DNA of 64,000 nt from contig CAIYPU010000055.1 in the NCBI GenBank assembly GCA_903928225.1, positions 17,064 to 81,063 of the forward strand. Reading direction: 5' to 3'. The notes beneath the pieces are model-generated. The model was not told where the DNA came from and searched no databases. It saw only the letters and a list, made by a program, of their open reading frames with translations. Positions 8,698-17,703 of this stretch are shown here, piece after piece. Within the stretch, counting starts at the first letter, position 1; each line of letters starts with the position of its first letter. The stretch is from an uncultured Chlorobiaceae bacterium. GTDB taxonomy: Bacteria; Bacteroidota; Chlorobiia; Chlorobiales; Chlorobiaceae. The position numbers and the translations under genes were made by a program.

Positions 8698-9525
8698 TTA
8701 TTTCTCGATACCTTCGGGAGTGAACACAAAGCCGATCCAGAGGCCCGGGTTGCCCTGGCCTCCCGGCACGGCCGGAAGCGGTGAGGATTTTTCCAGGGCT
8801 TTTTTTACCGACATATTGAGATACTCGCTGGGAGAACGCTTGTCGTAGACAATTTCACGAACCGTACCGTCAGGCAGGATGTTGATGCGGACATAGACTT
8901 CCATACCGAAACTGTTTCTCATCATGCTCTTCGAGAACTCCCAGTTCTTCTGGATGATCATGGCAATCTGTGCTTTATAGGGGTCAGCAATTCCTCCGCT
9001 GCCGAAGCCTACACCTGAAGCACCCCGGCCCGAACCCGCCCCCTGGCCGGGCCCCCCTGTGGCACCCTGGGTGCCCACTTTCTGTTTGAGGGCCGAAAGC
9101 GCGCTGTTGAGTGACGAAGGGGATACCTGGGTTTTCCTGTCGGCGCTCTGCTTCAGTTTTTCGAGTGTCCGGGTAAGGTCGGAAGGTTTCGCATCTGTTT
9201 TTGACTTCAATGGTTCTTCGGGCAGTTTTTTCTGCGGCACCTGGGCAACCTGTTCGACAGGCTGCGTCAGGGATGGAGCTTTTGCCTCCTGCGGAGACTG
9301 TTCCCGGGTTTCAGCAGAGCCTGGTTCCGAAACCTGCGAAGCACCGCCTGAACCCGGCAGGGAGACGAATGTGACATTGACAACCCTGGTCTTCACGTGC
9401 CTGCCGGATTCCCAAATCCAGATGAAAAGGGAAAGAGTGATAACAAGGACATGCATGAGCGCAGCTGCAACGAGCCATGCATAGAATTTTCTGTCAGTCC
9501 GCAAGGGGTACAGTCCTCTGTTCAT
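8698..9525 (-). CDS. tolA: TolA-like energy-transducing protein (TonB/TolA C-terminal domain)
   Basis: About 275 residues from the ATG at 9525 (a TTG lies 9 nt earlier, directly abutting the tolR stop). One membrane helix near residues 15-40 (WLVAAALMHVLVITLSLFIWIW), then a long Pro/Gln/Lys/Ser-rich periplasmic stretch, a Gly-rich hinge (about 160-185), and a C-terminal TonB-like domain with YVRINILPDGTVREIVYDKRSPSEYLN and a final FTPEG. The spacer is shorter and less helical than E. coli TolA. It transmits proton-motive force from TolQR to TolB/Pal. The gene follows tolR immediately. Confidence 0.88.
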   Translation of the reverse strand: MNRGLYPLRTDRKFYAWLVAAALMHVLVITLSLFIWIWESGRHVKTRVVNVTFVSLPGSGGASQVSEPGSAETREQSPQEAKAPSLTQPVEQVAQVPQKKLPEEPLKSKTDAKPSDLTRTLEKLKQSADRKTQVSPSSLNSALSALKQKVGTQGATGGPGQGAGSGRGASGVGFGSGGIADPYKAQIAMIIQKNWEFSKSMMRNSFGMEVYVRINILPDGTVREIVYDKRSPSEYLNMSVKKALEKSSPLPAVPGGQGNPGLWIGFVFTPEGIEK

Positions 9526-9534
9526 ACACCACAA

Positions 9535-9957
9535 TTATCTGCTGCCATCCTTTTTAACCGGTGCCGGCTGGGTCACCATCCCGATCACTTCAATGCCCGC
9601 ATCCCGTATCTGGGCCATGATGTCCATAACGGCGCCATATGGAAGGGTCTTGTCCGCCTTAAGGTATACCTCCCTGGTCCGTTTCACATCGAGAATGGTG
9701 GGCAGGCGGTCGCGGACCTCGGAAGCTTCGAGCTGGTACTGGTTGATGAAAACGCGGCGCGATGCGTCGACACTGATGATGACCGCCCTCTCATCGACAT
9801 CCATCCGTTCGTGCGAGGTCTGGGGCGTATCCACCTTTACCCCGTGGGTCATCATCGGTGCGGTGACCATGAAAATGATGAGCAGGACGAGCATGACATC
9901 AACGAAAGGCGTCACGTTGATATCGCTCATCAGCCTGCCCTTGCGGGAAACCATCAT
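9535..9957 (-). CDS. tolR: Biopolymer transport protein TolR/ExbD
   Basis: 140 residues. Cytoplasmic N-terminus MVSRKGRLMSDINVTPFVDV, single membrane helix containing the conserved Asp (FVDVMLVLLIIFMVTAP), then a periplasmic ExbD/TolR domain. GGAGG lies 8 nt before the ATG. With TolQ it forms the proton-driven motor of the Tol system. It could also serve the TonB-dependent receptors elsewhere in the window, since ExbD and TolR are close relatives; the operon context favours TolR. Confidence 0.93.
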   Translation of the reverse strand: MMVSRKGRLMSDINVTPFVDVMLVLLIIFMVTAPMMTHGVKVDTPQTSHERMDVDERAVIISVDASRRVFINQYQLEASEVRDRLPTILDVKRTREVYLKADKTLPYGAVMDIMAQIRDAGIEVIGMVTQPAPVKKDGSR

Positions 9958-9968
9958 AAATCGCCCTC

Positions 9969-10628
9969 CTATTGCTCTTTGATGCAGACCGACACGAATT
10001 CAGGGGAAAACTCCTCGAGATCGCGTTCGATGGAATCGATCTGATGGGTGAAATAGTTATAGGCGATAACGGCAGGAATAGCGGCTGCAAGACCTGCAGC
10101 GGTGGCGATCAGCGCTTCGGAAATACCGGGAGCGACCGCTGCGAGAGAGGCCGACTGCGTCAGGCCGATGTTCTGGAAAGAGCTCATGATTCCCCATACC
10201 GTGCCGAAAAGGCCGATAAAGGGAGCGGTATTGCCCACAGTGGCAAGAAAAGGCACCAGAGAGGAAATCCTCTTGCTTTCGGCGTTCGCCTCACGCTTCA
10301 CAGCCCTGGCGACCCTGGCTTTCGCCTGTTTCATGTCGGTGACCTGACCGAGGGCACGCAATTCGACATAACCGGCCCGGAAAACCCGAGGCAACGATCC
10401 GTTCCGATAGCGCTCGCTTTCGGCGAATATTTTTTCGGTGTTGTACACTTCGAAAAAATAATCGAGGAATGCCGCCGACTCGGAAAGCGACTTCCTGACC
10501 GCCCCGAACTTGTACGCTATGATCGCCCATGACACGATGGAAAATAACAGCAGGACAGAGAGGATGAAAAGTACAAGGGGGCCGGCATCGGAAATAAGTC
10601 CGAAGATACCGAGTTTGGAATCATGCAT
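9969..10628 (-). CDS. tolQ: Proton channel protein TolQ/ExbB
   Basis: 219 residues with three membrane helices: about 12-38, a second in the block VGNTAPFIGLFGTVWGIMSSF (the diagnostic GLxGTVxGI motif) and a third in AAGLAAAIPAVIAYNYF. The long cytoplasmic loop lies between helix 1 and 2. MotA/TolQ/ExbB family. First gene of the core tol operon; 11 bp separate it from tolR. Confidence 0.94.
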   Translation of the reverse strand: MHDSKLGIFGLISDAGPLVLFILSVLLLFSIVSWAIIAYKFGAVRKSLSESAAFLDYFFEVYNTEKIFAESERYRNGSLPRVFRAGYVELRALGQVTDMKQAKARVARAVKREANAESKRISSLVPFLATVGNTAPFIGLFGTVWGIMSSFQNIGLTQSASLAAVAPGISEALIATAAGLAAAIPAVIAYNYFTHQIDSIERDLEEFSPEFVSVCIKEQ

Positions 10629-10660
10629 GACAATGAAGGCTTGTTTCGATATGTGTTCAA

Positions 10661-12241
10661 TTAAAAAGTCCGCAGGTTTTCAATGACAAGGTAAGCCAGT
10701 GCCGAACCCGATATGGCACAGAACGTGTTGACAAGGTCGTTGTTCACGAAAGGGATTCCCTTGAGCAGCCTGTTTTCGACCAGAACGCCGTCCGGGGCGA
10801 CGCTGTGGGTGCGCTCGGTCACTTTTTCCCTGATGGGATCAAAATACTGAGCCTGCACCGTAGCTCCAAAAAAACTGTCGACAAGACTTGCAAGAAGCCC
10901 TGAAAAACCGATCAGCAATAGCGACTGGACGACACCGAAGGAATTGATCCAACCGACGTTCATAAGCACGGAGCTTGCACAGATGAACAGGGAACCGATG
11001 AACGCTCCGGATGTTCCCGGTACGGAAACACCGCCGGATGTTCCAACGGGAACTTCCTTGAAGGTTGTGACAAGCCAGGCTTTCGGGTTCGGCCACATCG
11101 TGCCGATCTCGGTTGCCCATGTATCGGCCTGCACAGCAGCGAGGGTCCCGAGGTAAGCGAAAAAAATCGCCGGGTCGTTCGTCAGGGAAAAAACGATCAT
11201 GAGGATCCATGCAATACCGCCGTTCGCATAAACCTGACCGGCATCTCGCTGGGACCCTTTCTCGAAAACGAGGTCGAACTTCGCTTTTCTTTTCTTGCCG
11301 AGTTTCGAAAGGATGGAGGAAAGGATGTAAAAGGTGAGCAGCGGGACCGTCCATGTCATCCCGCCCATACCGAATATGGTTGTGCCCATGAGGAACAGGG
11401 CCGTCGCTCCGCTGTTGTCGAGGAACTTGACCTTGATGGAAAACATGGCCAGCAGTAATGCGCAGAGGCCTCCGACAAGGAACTGTTCGGGCGGGATGGT
11501 CTGGTTCACCTCGAGGACATAGAGAAAGTAGGAAATCGAGGCAGGGATGAAAAAGTTGTCGAGCCCATGCGACAGCATCGCCTCCACACCGGTGGCGACA
11601 AGGGCGAGGAGCAGTGCAAGCGCGAGGAGAAGCATCAGCGGTTTTCCGGTAAGCCCTCCGCTGAAATTGCCGCTGAAGAGAGTTAAGCCGACGGCAAGCA
11701 GGATGAACGCACTCAGAAACATGGTAACCGAGCCCTCGATCGTCTTCGGGCTTTTCGTCAGGTGCTCTATATGTTTTTTACCGACGGAGCTGCCGACAAG
11801 GCCGGCAAGCGAATCGCCGACGCCCATCACGAGCATTGAAAGCTGCAGAATCCACCGGTGCGATTCCCAGAGGAAAAGAACCTGGAGCAGCAGAATAAGG
11901 GGAAAATAGATCGAGCCGTAGCTTTTTATGGCATCAGGCTGGTCGTCGGGACCACCGTGACCGGCAAGAAGCGACCGGAACCAGCCAAACTTCAGGTTGA
12001 GGCTTCCGAGGGCCAGGAGCAGAACGGCCGTAAGTGCGGGATAGAAGTTCGACTGGAAATAATCAGGAAGGAAAAAAATGGCGACACCGATGGTCAGATG
12101 AACGATTTTCCTGGCTACGAGTGTCTTGACGCTGAATTTCCTTGTAAGCAGTTCCGCAAGGATGACAAAGAAAAGGACCAGTGATACGGTGAGAAAAAAG
12201 GCCGGGACATCCTGCGGCAATGGTGCTTGAAGGGTCGGCAT
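10661..12241 (-). CDS. Fusion of a VTE5-like polyprenol/phytol kinase and a DUF92 (VTE6-like) domain, membrane protein
   Basis: 526 residues, almost entirely membrane helices. The N-terminal half (about 1-240) has the CTP-dependent lipid-alcohol kinase signature VMGVGDSLAGLVGSSVGKK followed by KSPKTIEGSVTMF. The C-terminal half (about 260-526) is DUF92, with NGGIAW, AAVQADTWATEIGTMW, VPVGTSGGVSVPGT and GLLASLVDSFFGATVQAQY. In plants the separate proteins VTE5 (phytol kinase) and VTE6 (phytyl-phosphate kinase, DUF92) act in sequence to make phytyl diphosphate. One chain with both suggests salvage of phytol or farnesol released from (bacterio)chlorophylls; the substrate is inference. It lies just upstream of tolQ on the same strand but its role seems unrelated. 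Confidence 0.8.
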   Translation of the reverse strand: MPTLQAPLPQDVPAFFLTVSLVLFFVILAELLTRKFSVKTLVARKIVHLTIGVAIFFLPDYFQSNFYPALTAVLLLALGSLNLKFGWFRSLLAGHGGPDDQPDAIKSYGSIYFPLILLLQVLFLWESHRWILQLSMLVMGVGDSLAGLVGSSVGKKHIEHLTKSPKTIEGSVTMFLSAFILLAVGLTLFSGNFSGGLTGKPLMLLLALALLLALVATGVEAMLSHGLDNFFIPASISYFLYVLEVNQTIPPEQFLVGGLCALLLAMFSIKVKFLDNSGATALFLMGTTIFGMGGMTWTVPLLTFYILSSILSKLGKKRKAKFDLVFEKGSQRDAGQVYANGGIAWILMIVFSLTNDPAIFFAYLGTLAAVQADTWATEIGTMWPNPKAWLVTTFKEVPVGTSGGVSVPGTSGAFIGSLFICASSVLMNVGWINSFGVVQSLLLIGFSGLLASLVDSFFGATVQAQYFDPIREKVTERTHSVAPDGVLVENRLLKGIPFVNNDLVNTFCAISGSALAYLVIENLRTF

Positions 12242-12394
12242 GGCTCTGTTGTGTTAGTTGTTTCTTTTTCAGGAAAAAACGGCAGTTGTCAACACTCCCG
12301 GTGCATAAAAAATATCATTTTAACTCTTCAGAGTAAACAGCAAACACGAAGGCGACCTATTTTTTTTTTGTTTTTGTTTTAATTGTGCTTTCAC

Positions 12395-12733
12395 TATAAA
12401 TTGTGCATATGATTTTGTTTTCTTACTGCAAGAAACCTGTTCGCTTCAATGTCTGCATCTGAACCATACTGTTTTACCGCCGGCAGCCGATCCACCGCAG
12501 CTGCGGCATCTCGCACCGCCGGAACAGGCGGCCATGCGGCACTTGCATCGAACACCCTCGTTTCCGGGATCGAAAGGATCATTCCTGTAGTACTTTCACA
12601 GGTAAACATTCTCGTACTCTGATTTTCAGAGCCGGTCCCAAGTCCATTTCCACCTTTCAATTACTCAACTCAGTGGCTTCGGGAACGGCGCTACCGGGGA
12701 TTTATTGTTAATTGCATAAAAAAGGTAACCGCA
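12395..12733 (+). promoter_or_regulatory. Leader region of the ilv-leu operon with competing stems
   Basis: A TATAAA at 12395-12400 after a T-rich tract is a plausible -10 element. About 330 nt of leader precede ilvD. After the leader ORF stop (12622), GCCGGTCCC (12631-12639) can pair with GGGAACGGC (12681-12689), 8 of 9 positions; alternatively CCGGT (12632-12636) can pair with ACCGG (12693-12697), followed by a TTTATTGTT tail. Mutually exclusive stems of this kind fit transcription attenuation, but the T tract is weak. Confidence 0.35.
12449..12622 (+). CDS. Candidate Ile/Val/Leu-rich leader peptide upstream of ilvD
   Basis: A 57-codon frame from ATG 12449 to TGA 12622, ending 111 nt before ilvD. 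Its last residues read IERIIPVVLSQVNILVL: 11 of 17 are Ile, Val or Leu, the products of the operon it precedes. In enterobacterial ilv and leu operons similar peptides time attenuation by ribosome stalling on these codons. The first 38 codons are not distinctive and no strong ribosome site precedes the ATG, so the peptide may start later at a non-canonical codon or be accidental. Confidence 0.35.
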   Translation: MSASEPYCFTAGSRSTAAAASRTAGTGGHAALASNTLVSGIERIIPVVLSQVNILVL

Positions 12734-14428
12734 ATGAGATCTGATACCATAAAAAAAGGATTTGAAAAAGCACCGCACCGCAGCCTGCTTAAAGCTACCG
12801 GGTCAATCGCTTCCGGTGACGATTTCAAAAAACCCTTCATCGGGGTCTGCAACTCGTTCAACGAGCTGATACCCGGCCACGCCCATCTTCAGGAGCTTGG
12901 AAAGATCGCCAGAGAGGAGGTCCGCAAGGCAGGGGGCGTCCCTTTCGAATTCAATACGATCGGAGTCTGCGACGGCATCGCCATGGGACATATCGGCATG
13001 CGCTACTCCCTTGCAAGCCGCGAGCTCATCGCTGACAGCGTCGAAACCGTCGCCGAGGCACACCGGCTCGACGGGCTGGTCTGCATTCCCAACTGCGACA
13101 AGATCACCCCGGGCATGATGATGGCCGCTCTTCGCATCAACATTCCCGTCATCTTCGTTTCCGGCGGACCCATGAAGGCGGGCCATACCCCTTCGGGACA
13201 AACCGTCGATTTGATATCGGTCTTCGAGGCGGTCGGTCAGTTCAGCACCGGCAACATCAGCGAAAGCGAGCTGCAGTCCTACGAAGACAACGCCTGCCCA
13301 GGTTGCGGCTCCTGCTCCGGCATGTTCACGGCCAACTCGATGAACTGCCTCTGCGAAGCGCTCGGCTTCGCGCTGCCGGGCAACGGCACCATCCTCGCCG
13401 TCGATCCGAGGCGCAACGAACTGGTCAGGGAAGCGTCACGCCGTATCGTCGAACTGGTCAACAATAACGTGAGACCGAGGGACATCCTCACCAGGAAAGC
13501 GCTCCTGAATGCTTTTTCGCTGGATTTCGCGATGGGAGGCAGCACCAACACCATCCTGCATTCGCTTGCCATCGCCACCGAAGCGGAAGTGGATTTCGAC
13601 CTGTCGCAGCTCAACGGGCTATCGGCAAAAACCCCATACATCTGCAAGGTCAGTCCGGCCACGATGGATGTGCATATCGAGGATGTCGACCGCGCAGGGG
13701 GAATTTCGGCAATCCTGAAAGAGCTCAGTAAAATCGACGGCCTGCTCGATCTTTCAGCAATGACTGTGAGCGGCAGGACGCTGGGCGAAAACATCGCCGG
13801 TGCTGAAGTCAAAGACCGCGCGGTCATCAGGAGCATCGACAATCCGTATTCTGCAACAGGTGGACTTGCCGTGCTTTACGGAAACCTCGCTCCGCTGGGG
13901 GCCGTGGTGAAAACCGGTGCGGTCGCGCCTGAAATGATGAAGCATACCGGACCGGCCAAAGTCTATGACTGCCAGGACGATGCGATCAAAGGCATCATGG
14001 AAGGCGACGTGAAAGCCGGTGACGTCGTGGTGATCCGCTACGAAGGTCCGAAAGGAGGCCCGGGAATGCCGGAGATGCTCTCCCCTACAAGCGCGATCAT
14101 GGGACGGGGACTCGGGTCGTCGGTTGCACTCATCACGGACGGACGATTTTCGGGCGGTTCGAGGGGGGCATGCGTCGGACATGTTTCTCCCGAGGCTGCA
14201 GAAAAAGGTCCCATCGCTGCACTGCGGACTGGGGACAGCATAACCATCGACATTCCACAGAGAAGCATCTCGGTGGAACTTTCGGACAGCGAGATCACGG
14301 AGAGGCTCGCTTCGCTGAAGGAGTTCGAACCGAAAATCAGGAAGGGCTACCTTGCAAGGTATTCGAAGCTGGTCACGTCGGCAAACACCGGCGCTGTGCT
14401 CAAAAACCCGGTCTCATGTGAAATCTGA
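12734..14428 (+). CDS. ilvD: Dihydroxy-acid dehydratase
   Basis: 564 residues, usual length. Converts 2,3-dihydroxy-isovalerate and -methylvalerate to the 2-oxo acids, the shared penultimate step to valine and isoleucine. Iron-sulfur ligands and active-site blocks are visible: [34 protein letters not shown], and near the end [21 protein letters not shown]. First gene of a nine-gene operon on this strand; GGTAACC lies just ahead of the ATG. Possibly controlled by the leader in front of it. Confidence 0.97.
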   Translation: MRSDTIKKGFEKAPHRSLLKATGSIASGDDFKKPFIGVCNSFNELIPGHAHLQELGKIAREEVRKAGGVPFEFNTIGVCDGIAMGHIGMRYSLASRELIADSVETVAEAHRLDGLVCIPNCDKITPGMMMAALRINIPVIFVSGGPMKAGHTPSGQTVDLISVFEAVGQFSTGNISESELQSYEDNACPGCGSCSGMFTANSMNCLCEALGFALPGNGTILAVDPRRNELVREASRRIVELVNNNVRPRDILTRKALLNAFSLDFAMGGSTNTILHSLAIATEAEVDFDLSQLNGLSAKTPYICKVSPATMDVHIEDVDRAGGISAILKELSKIDGLLDLSAMTVSGRTLGENIAGAEVKDRAVIRSIDNPYSATGGLAVLYGNLAPLGAVVKTGAVAPEMMKHTGPAKVYDCQDDAIKGIMEGDVKAGDVVVIRYEGPKGGPGMPEMLSPTSAIMGRGLGSSVALITDGRFSGGSRGACVGHVSPEAAEKGPIAALRTGDSITIDIPQRSISVELSDSEITERLASLKEFEPKIRKGYLARYSKLVTSANTGAVLKNPVSCEI

Positions 14429-14442
14429 AACTTCAACCAACA

Positions 14443-16173
14443 ATGGAAGCTATGCATACAACAGGCCAGATACTGAACGGATCTGAAATTTTCTTCGAAT
14501 GCCTCCGGCGTGAAAACGTCGAATATATCTTCGGGTACCCCGGCGGCGCCCTGCTGAAAGTCTACGAAACGCTCCACGACGTCGAAGACATCACGCATAT
14601 CCTTGTCCGCCATGAACAGGGCGCGACCCACATGGCTGAAGGGTACGCCCGCTCCACCGGCAAACCCGGCGTCGTTCTCGTCACCTCGGGCCCCGGCGCG
14701 ACAAACACTGTCACCGGCATCGCAAACGCCTACATGGACTCGACCCCGATGGTCGTTTTCACCGGCCAGGTGCCGAGCTCGCTGATCGGCAACGACGCGT
14801 TCCAGGAAGCCGATATCGTCGGCATCACCAGGCCGATAACCAAGCACAACTTCCTCGTCAAGGATGTGAAGGAACTCGCCATCACCATCCGCAAGGCATT
14901 CTACCTTGCCACGACGGGCAGGCCCGGACCGGTCGTCGTCGACATGCCGAAAGACGTCCTTGCCGCCACCTGCCCGTTCGAGTGGCCTGAAACCGTCGAG
15001 ATCAGGGGGTTCAAACCGACCTTCAAATGCCACAAGAACCAGATCGAGAAAGCGGCCCATAAAATCGCGAAGGCAAAACGCCCGCTGCTCTATGTCGGCG
15101 GCGGCGTCATCACGGCTGATGCTTCCGAAGAGCTCCGGACACTCGCCATCAAATACAATATCCCGGTCACGATGACCCTGCAGGGGCTCGGCGCCTTCCC
15201 CGGCAACCATCCGCTGAGCATGGGCATGCTCGGCATGCACGGCACCTACTGGGCGAACCAGGCGGTGAACAACTGCGACCTGCTGATCGCCGTCGGAGCC
15301 CGTTTCGATGACAGGGTTACGGGAAAAGTCGACGCTTTCGCCACACAGGCCTACAAGATCCATAACGACATCGACCCGACCAACGTCGACAAGAATATCA
15401 AGGTTGACCTGCCGATCGTCGGCGATTCGAAGGATTTCCTCGCTTCCCTGCTCGAGGAAATGCCGGAAAAAACGGAAAGCCGGGAAGCATGGCTCGCCGA
15501 TATAGAGAAATGGCGGAAAAAATGCCCGCTCTCCTATACGGTCGAACCGGACTCGCTGAAAACCGAGTTCGTCATCGAGGAGGTATCGAAACAGACCGCG
15601 GGCAACGCCGTTGTCGTTACCGATGTCGGCCAGCACCAGATGTGGACGACCCAGTTCTATACCTTCATGAACCCTCGCTCCATCATATCGAGCGGCGGGC
15701 TCGGCACCATGGGCTACGGCCTGCCCGCGGCGATTGGCGCGGCGTTCGGCATCAAGGACCGCCCGGTCGTGCTTTTCTGCGGGGACGGCGGGTTCATGAT
15801 GAACATCCAGGAGCTTGTCACGGCCGTCTACTGTAAAGTGCCGGTCAAGATTTTCCTGATCAACAACAGTTACCTCGGCATGGTCCGCCAGTGGCAGGAG
15901 CTCTTCCACAAGGAAAAGTACTCCTTCACCGACCTGGCCGAAAGCAACCCGGATTTCGTCAAGCTTGCCGAAGCCTTCGGATGCAAGGCGCTCATGGCCG
16001 ACAATCCGGAAACTGCGAAGGAAGCCATCAGGAGCGCCCTTGCCTGGAACGAGGGACCGGTCGTGGTCGACTGCAGGGTTGCAAGAAAAGAGATGGTTTT
16101 TCCAATGGTGCCTGCAGGCGGAGCGATCTCGGATATGCTCCTTGCAAGGTTGAATCCTAAAACAATGGTTTGA
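14443..16173 (+). CDS. ilvB: Acetolactate synthase, large (catalytic) subunit
   Basis: 576 residues. Thiamine diphosphate enzyme forming acetolactate or acetohydroxybutyrate. The N-terminal domain has YIFGYPGGALLKVYE and the catalytic Glu in HEQGATHMAEGYAR; the C-terminal domain has the TPP/Mg motif GDGGFMMNIQEL..NNSYLGMVRQWQ. Follows ilvD by 14 bp; a second in-frame ATG at 14452 is an alternative start. The regulatory subunit gene follows directly. Confidence 0.97.
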   Translation: MEAMHTTGQILNGSEIFFECLRRENVEYIFGYPGGALLKVYETLHDVEDITHILVRHEQGATHMAEGYARSTGKPGVVLVTSGPGATNTVTGIANAYMDSTPMVVFTGQVPSSLIGNDAFQEADIVGITRPITKHNFLVKDVKELAITIRKAFYLATTGRPGPVVVDMPKDVLAATCPFEWPETVEIRGFKPTFKCHKNQIEKAAHKIAKAKRPLLYVGGGVITADASEELRTLAIKYNIPVTMTLQGLGAFPGNHPLSMGMLGMHGTYWANQAVNNCDLLIAVGARFDDRVTGKVDAFATQAYKIHNDIDPTNVDKNIKVDLPIVGDSKDFLASLLEEMPEKTESREAWLADIEKWRKKCPLSYTVEPDSLKTEFVIEEVSKQTAGNAVVVTDVGQHQMWTTQFYTFMNPRSIISSGGLGTMGYGLPAAIGAAFGIKDRPVVLFCGDGGFMMNIQELVTAVYCKVPVKIFLINNSYLGMVRQWQELFHKEKYSFTDLAESNPDFVKLAEAFGCKALMADNPETAKEAIRSALAWNEGPVVVDCRVARKEMVFPMVPAGGAISDMLLARLNPKTMV

Positions 16174-16181
16174 ATCGGACT

Positions 16182-16658
16182 ATGAAGCACATCATTTCTG
16201 TTCTCGTCGAAAACAGGTTCGGATCCCTTAACCGCGTCGCAGCCATGTTCAGTGCCCGCGGGTTCAATCTGGAAAGCATTTCCATCGGTGAGACCGAGGA
16301 CCCGGAAATTTCGCGCATGACCATCGTCACCAGGGGAGACGACCAGATCATCAACCAGGTGCTCAAGCAGCTCAACAGGCTCATCGACACCATCAAGGTC
16401 ACCGACCTCAGCAGGCAGCCCCACGTTGAACGGGAGCTGCTCCTGATGACGCTGAAACTCAGCAAAACAACGCAGCACGAGATTTTCGAGCTGATCGACG
16501 TTTTTAAAGGAAAAGTCGTGGATATAAAGCAAAAATCCATTACTATTGAGGTCATCGGTTCACCGGACAAGATCAATACGTCCATTGATATCTTCAAGCC
16601 CTACGGTATAAAGGAGCTTGCCCGTTCCGGCGTTGTCGCGATACACCGGGGGGAATGA
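16182..16658 (+). CDS. ilvN: Acetolactate synthase, small (regulatory) subunit
   Basis: 158 residues from ATG 16182, 8 nt after the ilvB stop. The N-terminal ACT domain reads KHIISVLVENRFGSLNRVAAMFSARGFN, with the ligand-binding pattern of valine-responsive subunits, and a C-terminal domain follows (RELLLMTLKLSKTTQHEIFELIDVFKGKVVDI). It activates IlvB and confers feedback inhibition, normally by valine. The frame extends 12 nt upstream to a TTG that overlaps the ilvB stop, less likely as start. Confidence 0.96.
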   Translation: MKHIISVLVENRFGSLNRVAAMFSARGFNLESISIGETEDPEISRMTIVTRGDDQIINQVLKQLNRLIDTIKVTDLSRQPHVERELLLMTLKLSKTTQHEIFELIDVFKGKVVDIKQKSITIEVIGSPDKINTSIDIFKPYGIKELARSGVVAIHRGE

Positions 16659-16693
16659 ACTATTTATAATCAAACAATCTAAACTATTTGCAG

Positions 16694-17686
16694 ATGAACG
16701 TTTATTATGAGCAGGATGCCGATCTCGGGTATCTCCAGGGTAAAAATATTGCGGTGCTCGGATACGGCAGCCAGGGCCATGCTCATGCCCTGAATCTCAA
16801 GGACAGCGGCCTGAACGTCTGTGTTGGCCTCCGCTCCGACAGCTCTTCCTGCGCAAAGGCAAGGGAAGCCGGCCTTCAGGTCAACACGGTTGCTGACGCG
16901 GTGAAATGGGCCGACATCGTCATGGTTCTCCTGCCGGACCAGTACCAGAAAGCGATCTACGATAACGAGATACTGCCAAACCTGGCCCCTGGCAATACGC
17001 TCGCTTTCGCCCACGGCTTCAATATCCACTACAAGCAGATCGTGCCGGAACCAACGGTCAACGTCATCATGATCGCCCCGAAGAGCCCCGGGCATCTCGT
17101 CCGCCGCACCTTCACCGAAGGCAACGGTGTGCCGTGCCTCATCGCCGTCCACCAGGACTACACCGGTGACGCCAAACAGCAGGCGCTCGCATGGGCCAAA
17201 GGTCTGGGCGGCACAAAAGCCGGTGTTATCGAAACGACCATCAAGGATGAAACCGAAACCGACCTCTTCGGCGAACAGGCCGTGCTTTGCGGCGGATCGG
17301 CCGAACTGATCAAGGCCGGATTCGAAACCCTGGTCGAAGCCGGATACCCGGAAGAGCTCGCCTATTTCGAGTGCATGCACGAGCTCAAGCTCATCGTAGA
17401 CCTCTACTATGAAGGCGGCCTCTCGAGGATGAATTACTCGGTGAGCGACACTGCCGAATACGGCGGCATGACCCGCGGACCTCGCCTTATCACCCCGGCT
17501 GTCAAGGCTGAAATGAAGAAAATCCTCACCGAGGTGCAGGACGGACGTTTCGCCAAAGAGTTCATCGACGAGTGCAACGGCGGCTACAAGAACCTTTCGC
17601 AGCTGCGCAAGGATAACAGCCAGCATCCGATCGAAAAAGTCGGGGCAAAGCTTCGCGACATGATGAGCTGGCTGGTCAGGAAATAA
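16694..17686 (+). CDS. ilvC: Ketol-acid reductoisomerase (class I, NADP-type)
   Basis: 330 residues, the short class I length. Rossmann motif [19 protein letters not shown] near the N-terminus; the following VGLRSDSSS loop determines cofactor preference and its Arg/Ser residues favour NADPH. The C-terminal knotted domain contains the Mg and substrate residues in [12 protein letters not shown] and [13 protein letters not shown]. Catalyses alkyl migration and reduction in the valine and isoleucine branches. Starts at ATG 16694; 35 bp after ilvN. Confidence 0.97.
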   Translation: MNVYYEQDADLGYLQGKNIAVLGYGSQGHAHALNLKDSGLNVCVGLRSDSSSCAKAREAGLQVNTVADAVKWADIVMVLLPDQYQKAIYDNEILPNLAPGNTLAFAHGFNIHYKQIVPEPTVNVIMIAPKSPGHLVRRTFTEGNGVPCLIAVHQDYTGDAKQQALAWAKGLGGTKAGVIETTIKDETETDLFGEQAVLCGGSAELIKAGFETLVEAGYPEELAYFECMHELKLIVDLYYEGGLSRMNYSVSDTAEYGGMTRGPRLITPAVKAEMKKILTEVQDGRFAKEFIDECNGGYKNLSQLRKDNSQHPIEKVGAKLRDMMSWLVRK

Positions 17687-17703
17687 GACGCAACGGGAGA
17701 AGC

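Noticed and set aside
12394..12660. An 88-codon minus-strand frame in the ilvD leader
   Set aside because: No start signal or family; it is antisense to the leader ORF, which has the more meaningful residue bias.
14347..15909. A 520-codon antisense frame over ilvB
   Set aside because: Same reason: antisense to a conserved enzyme, with no recognisable domain.
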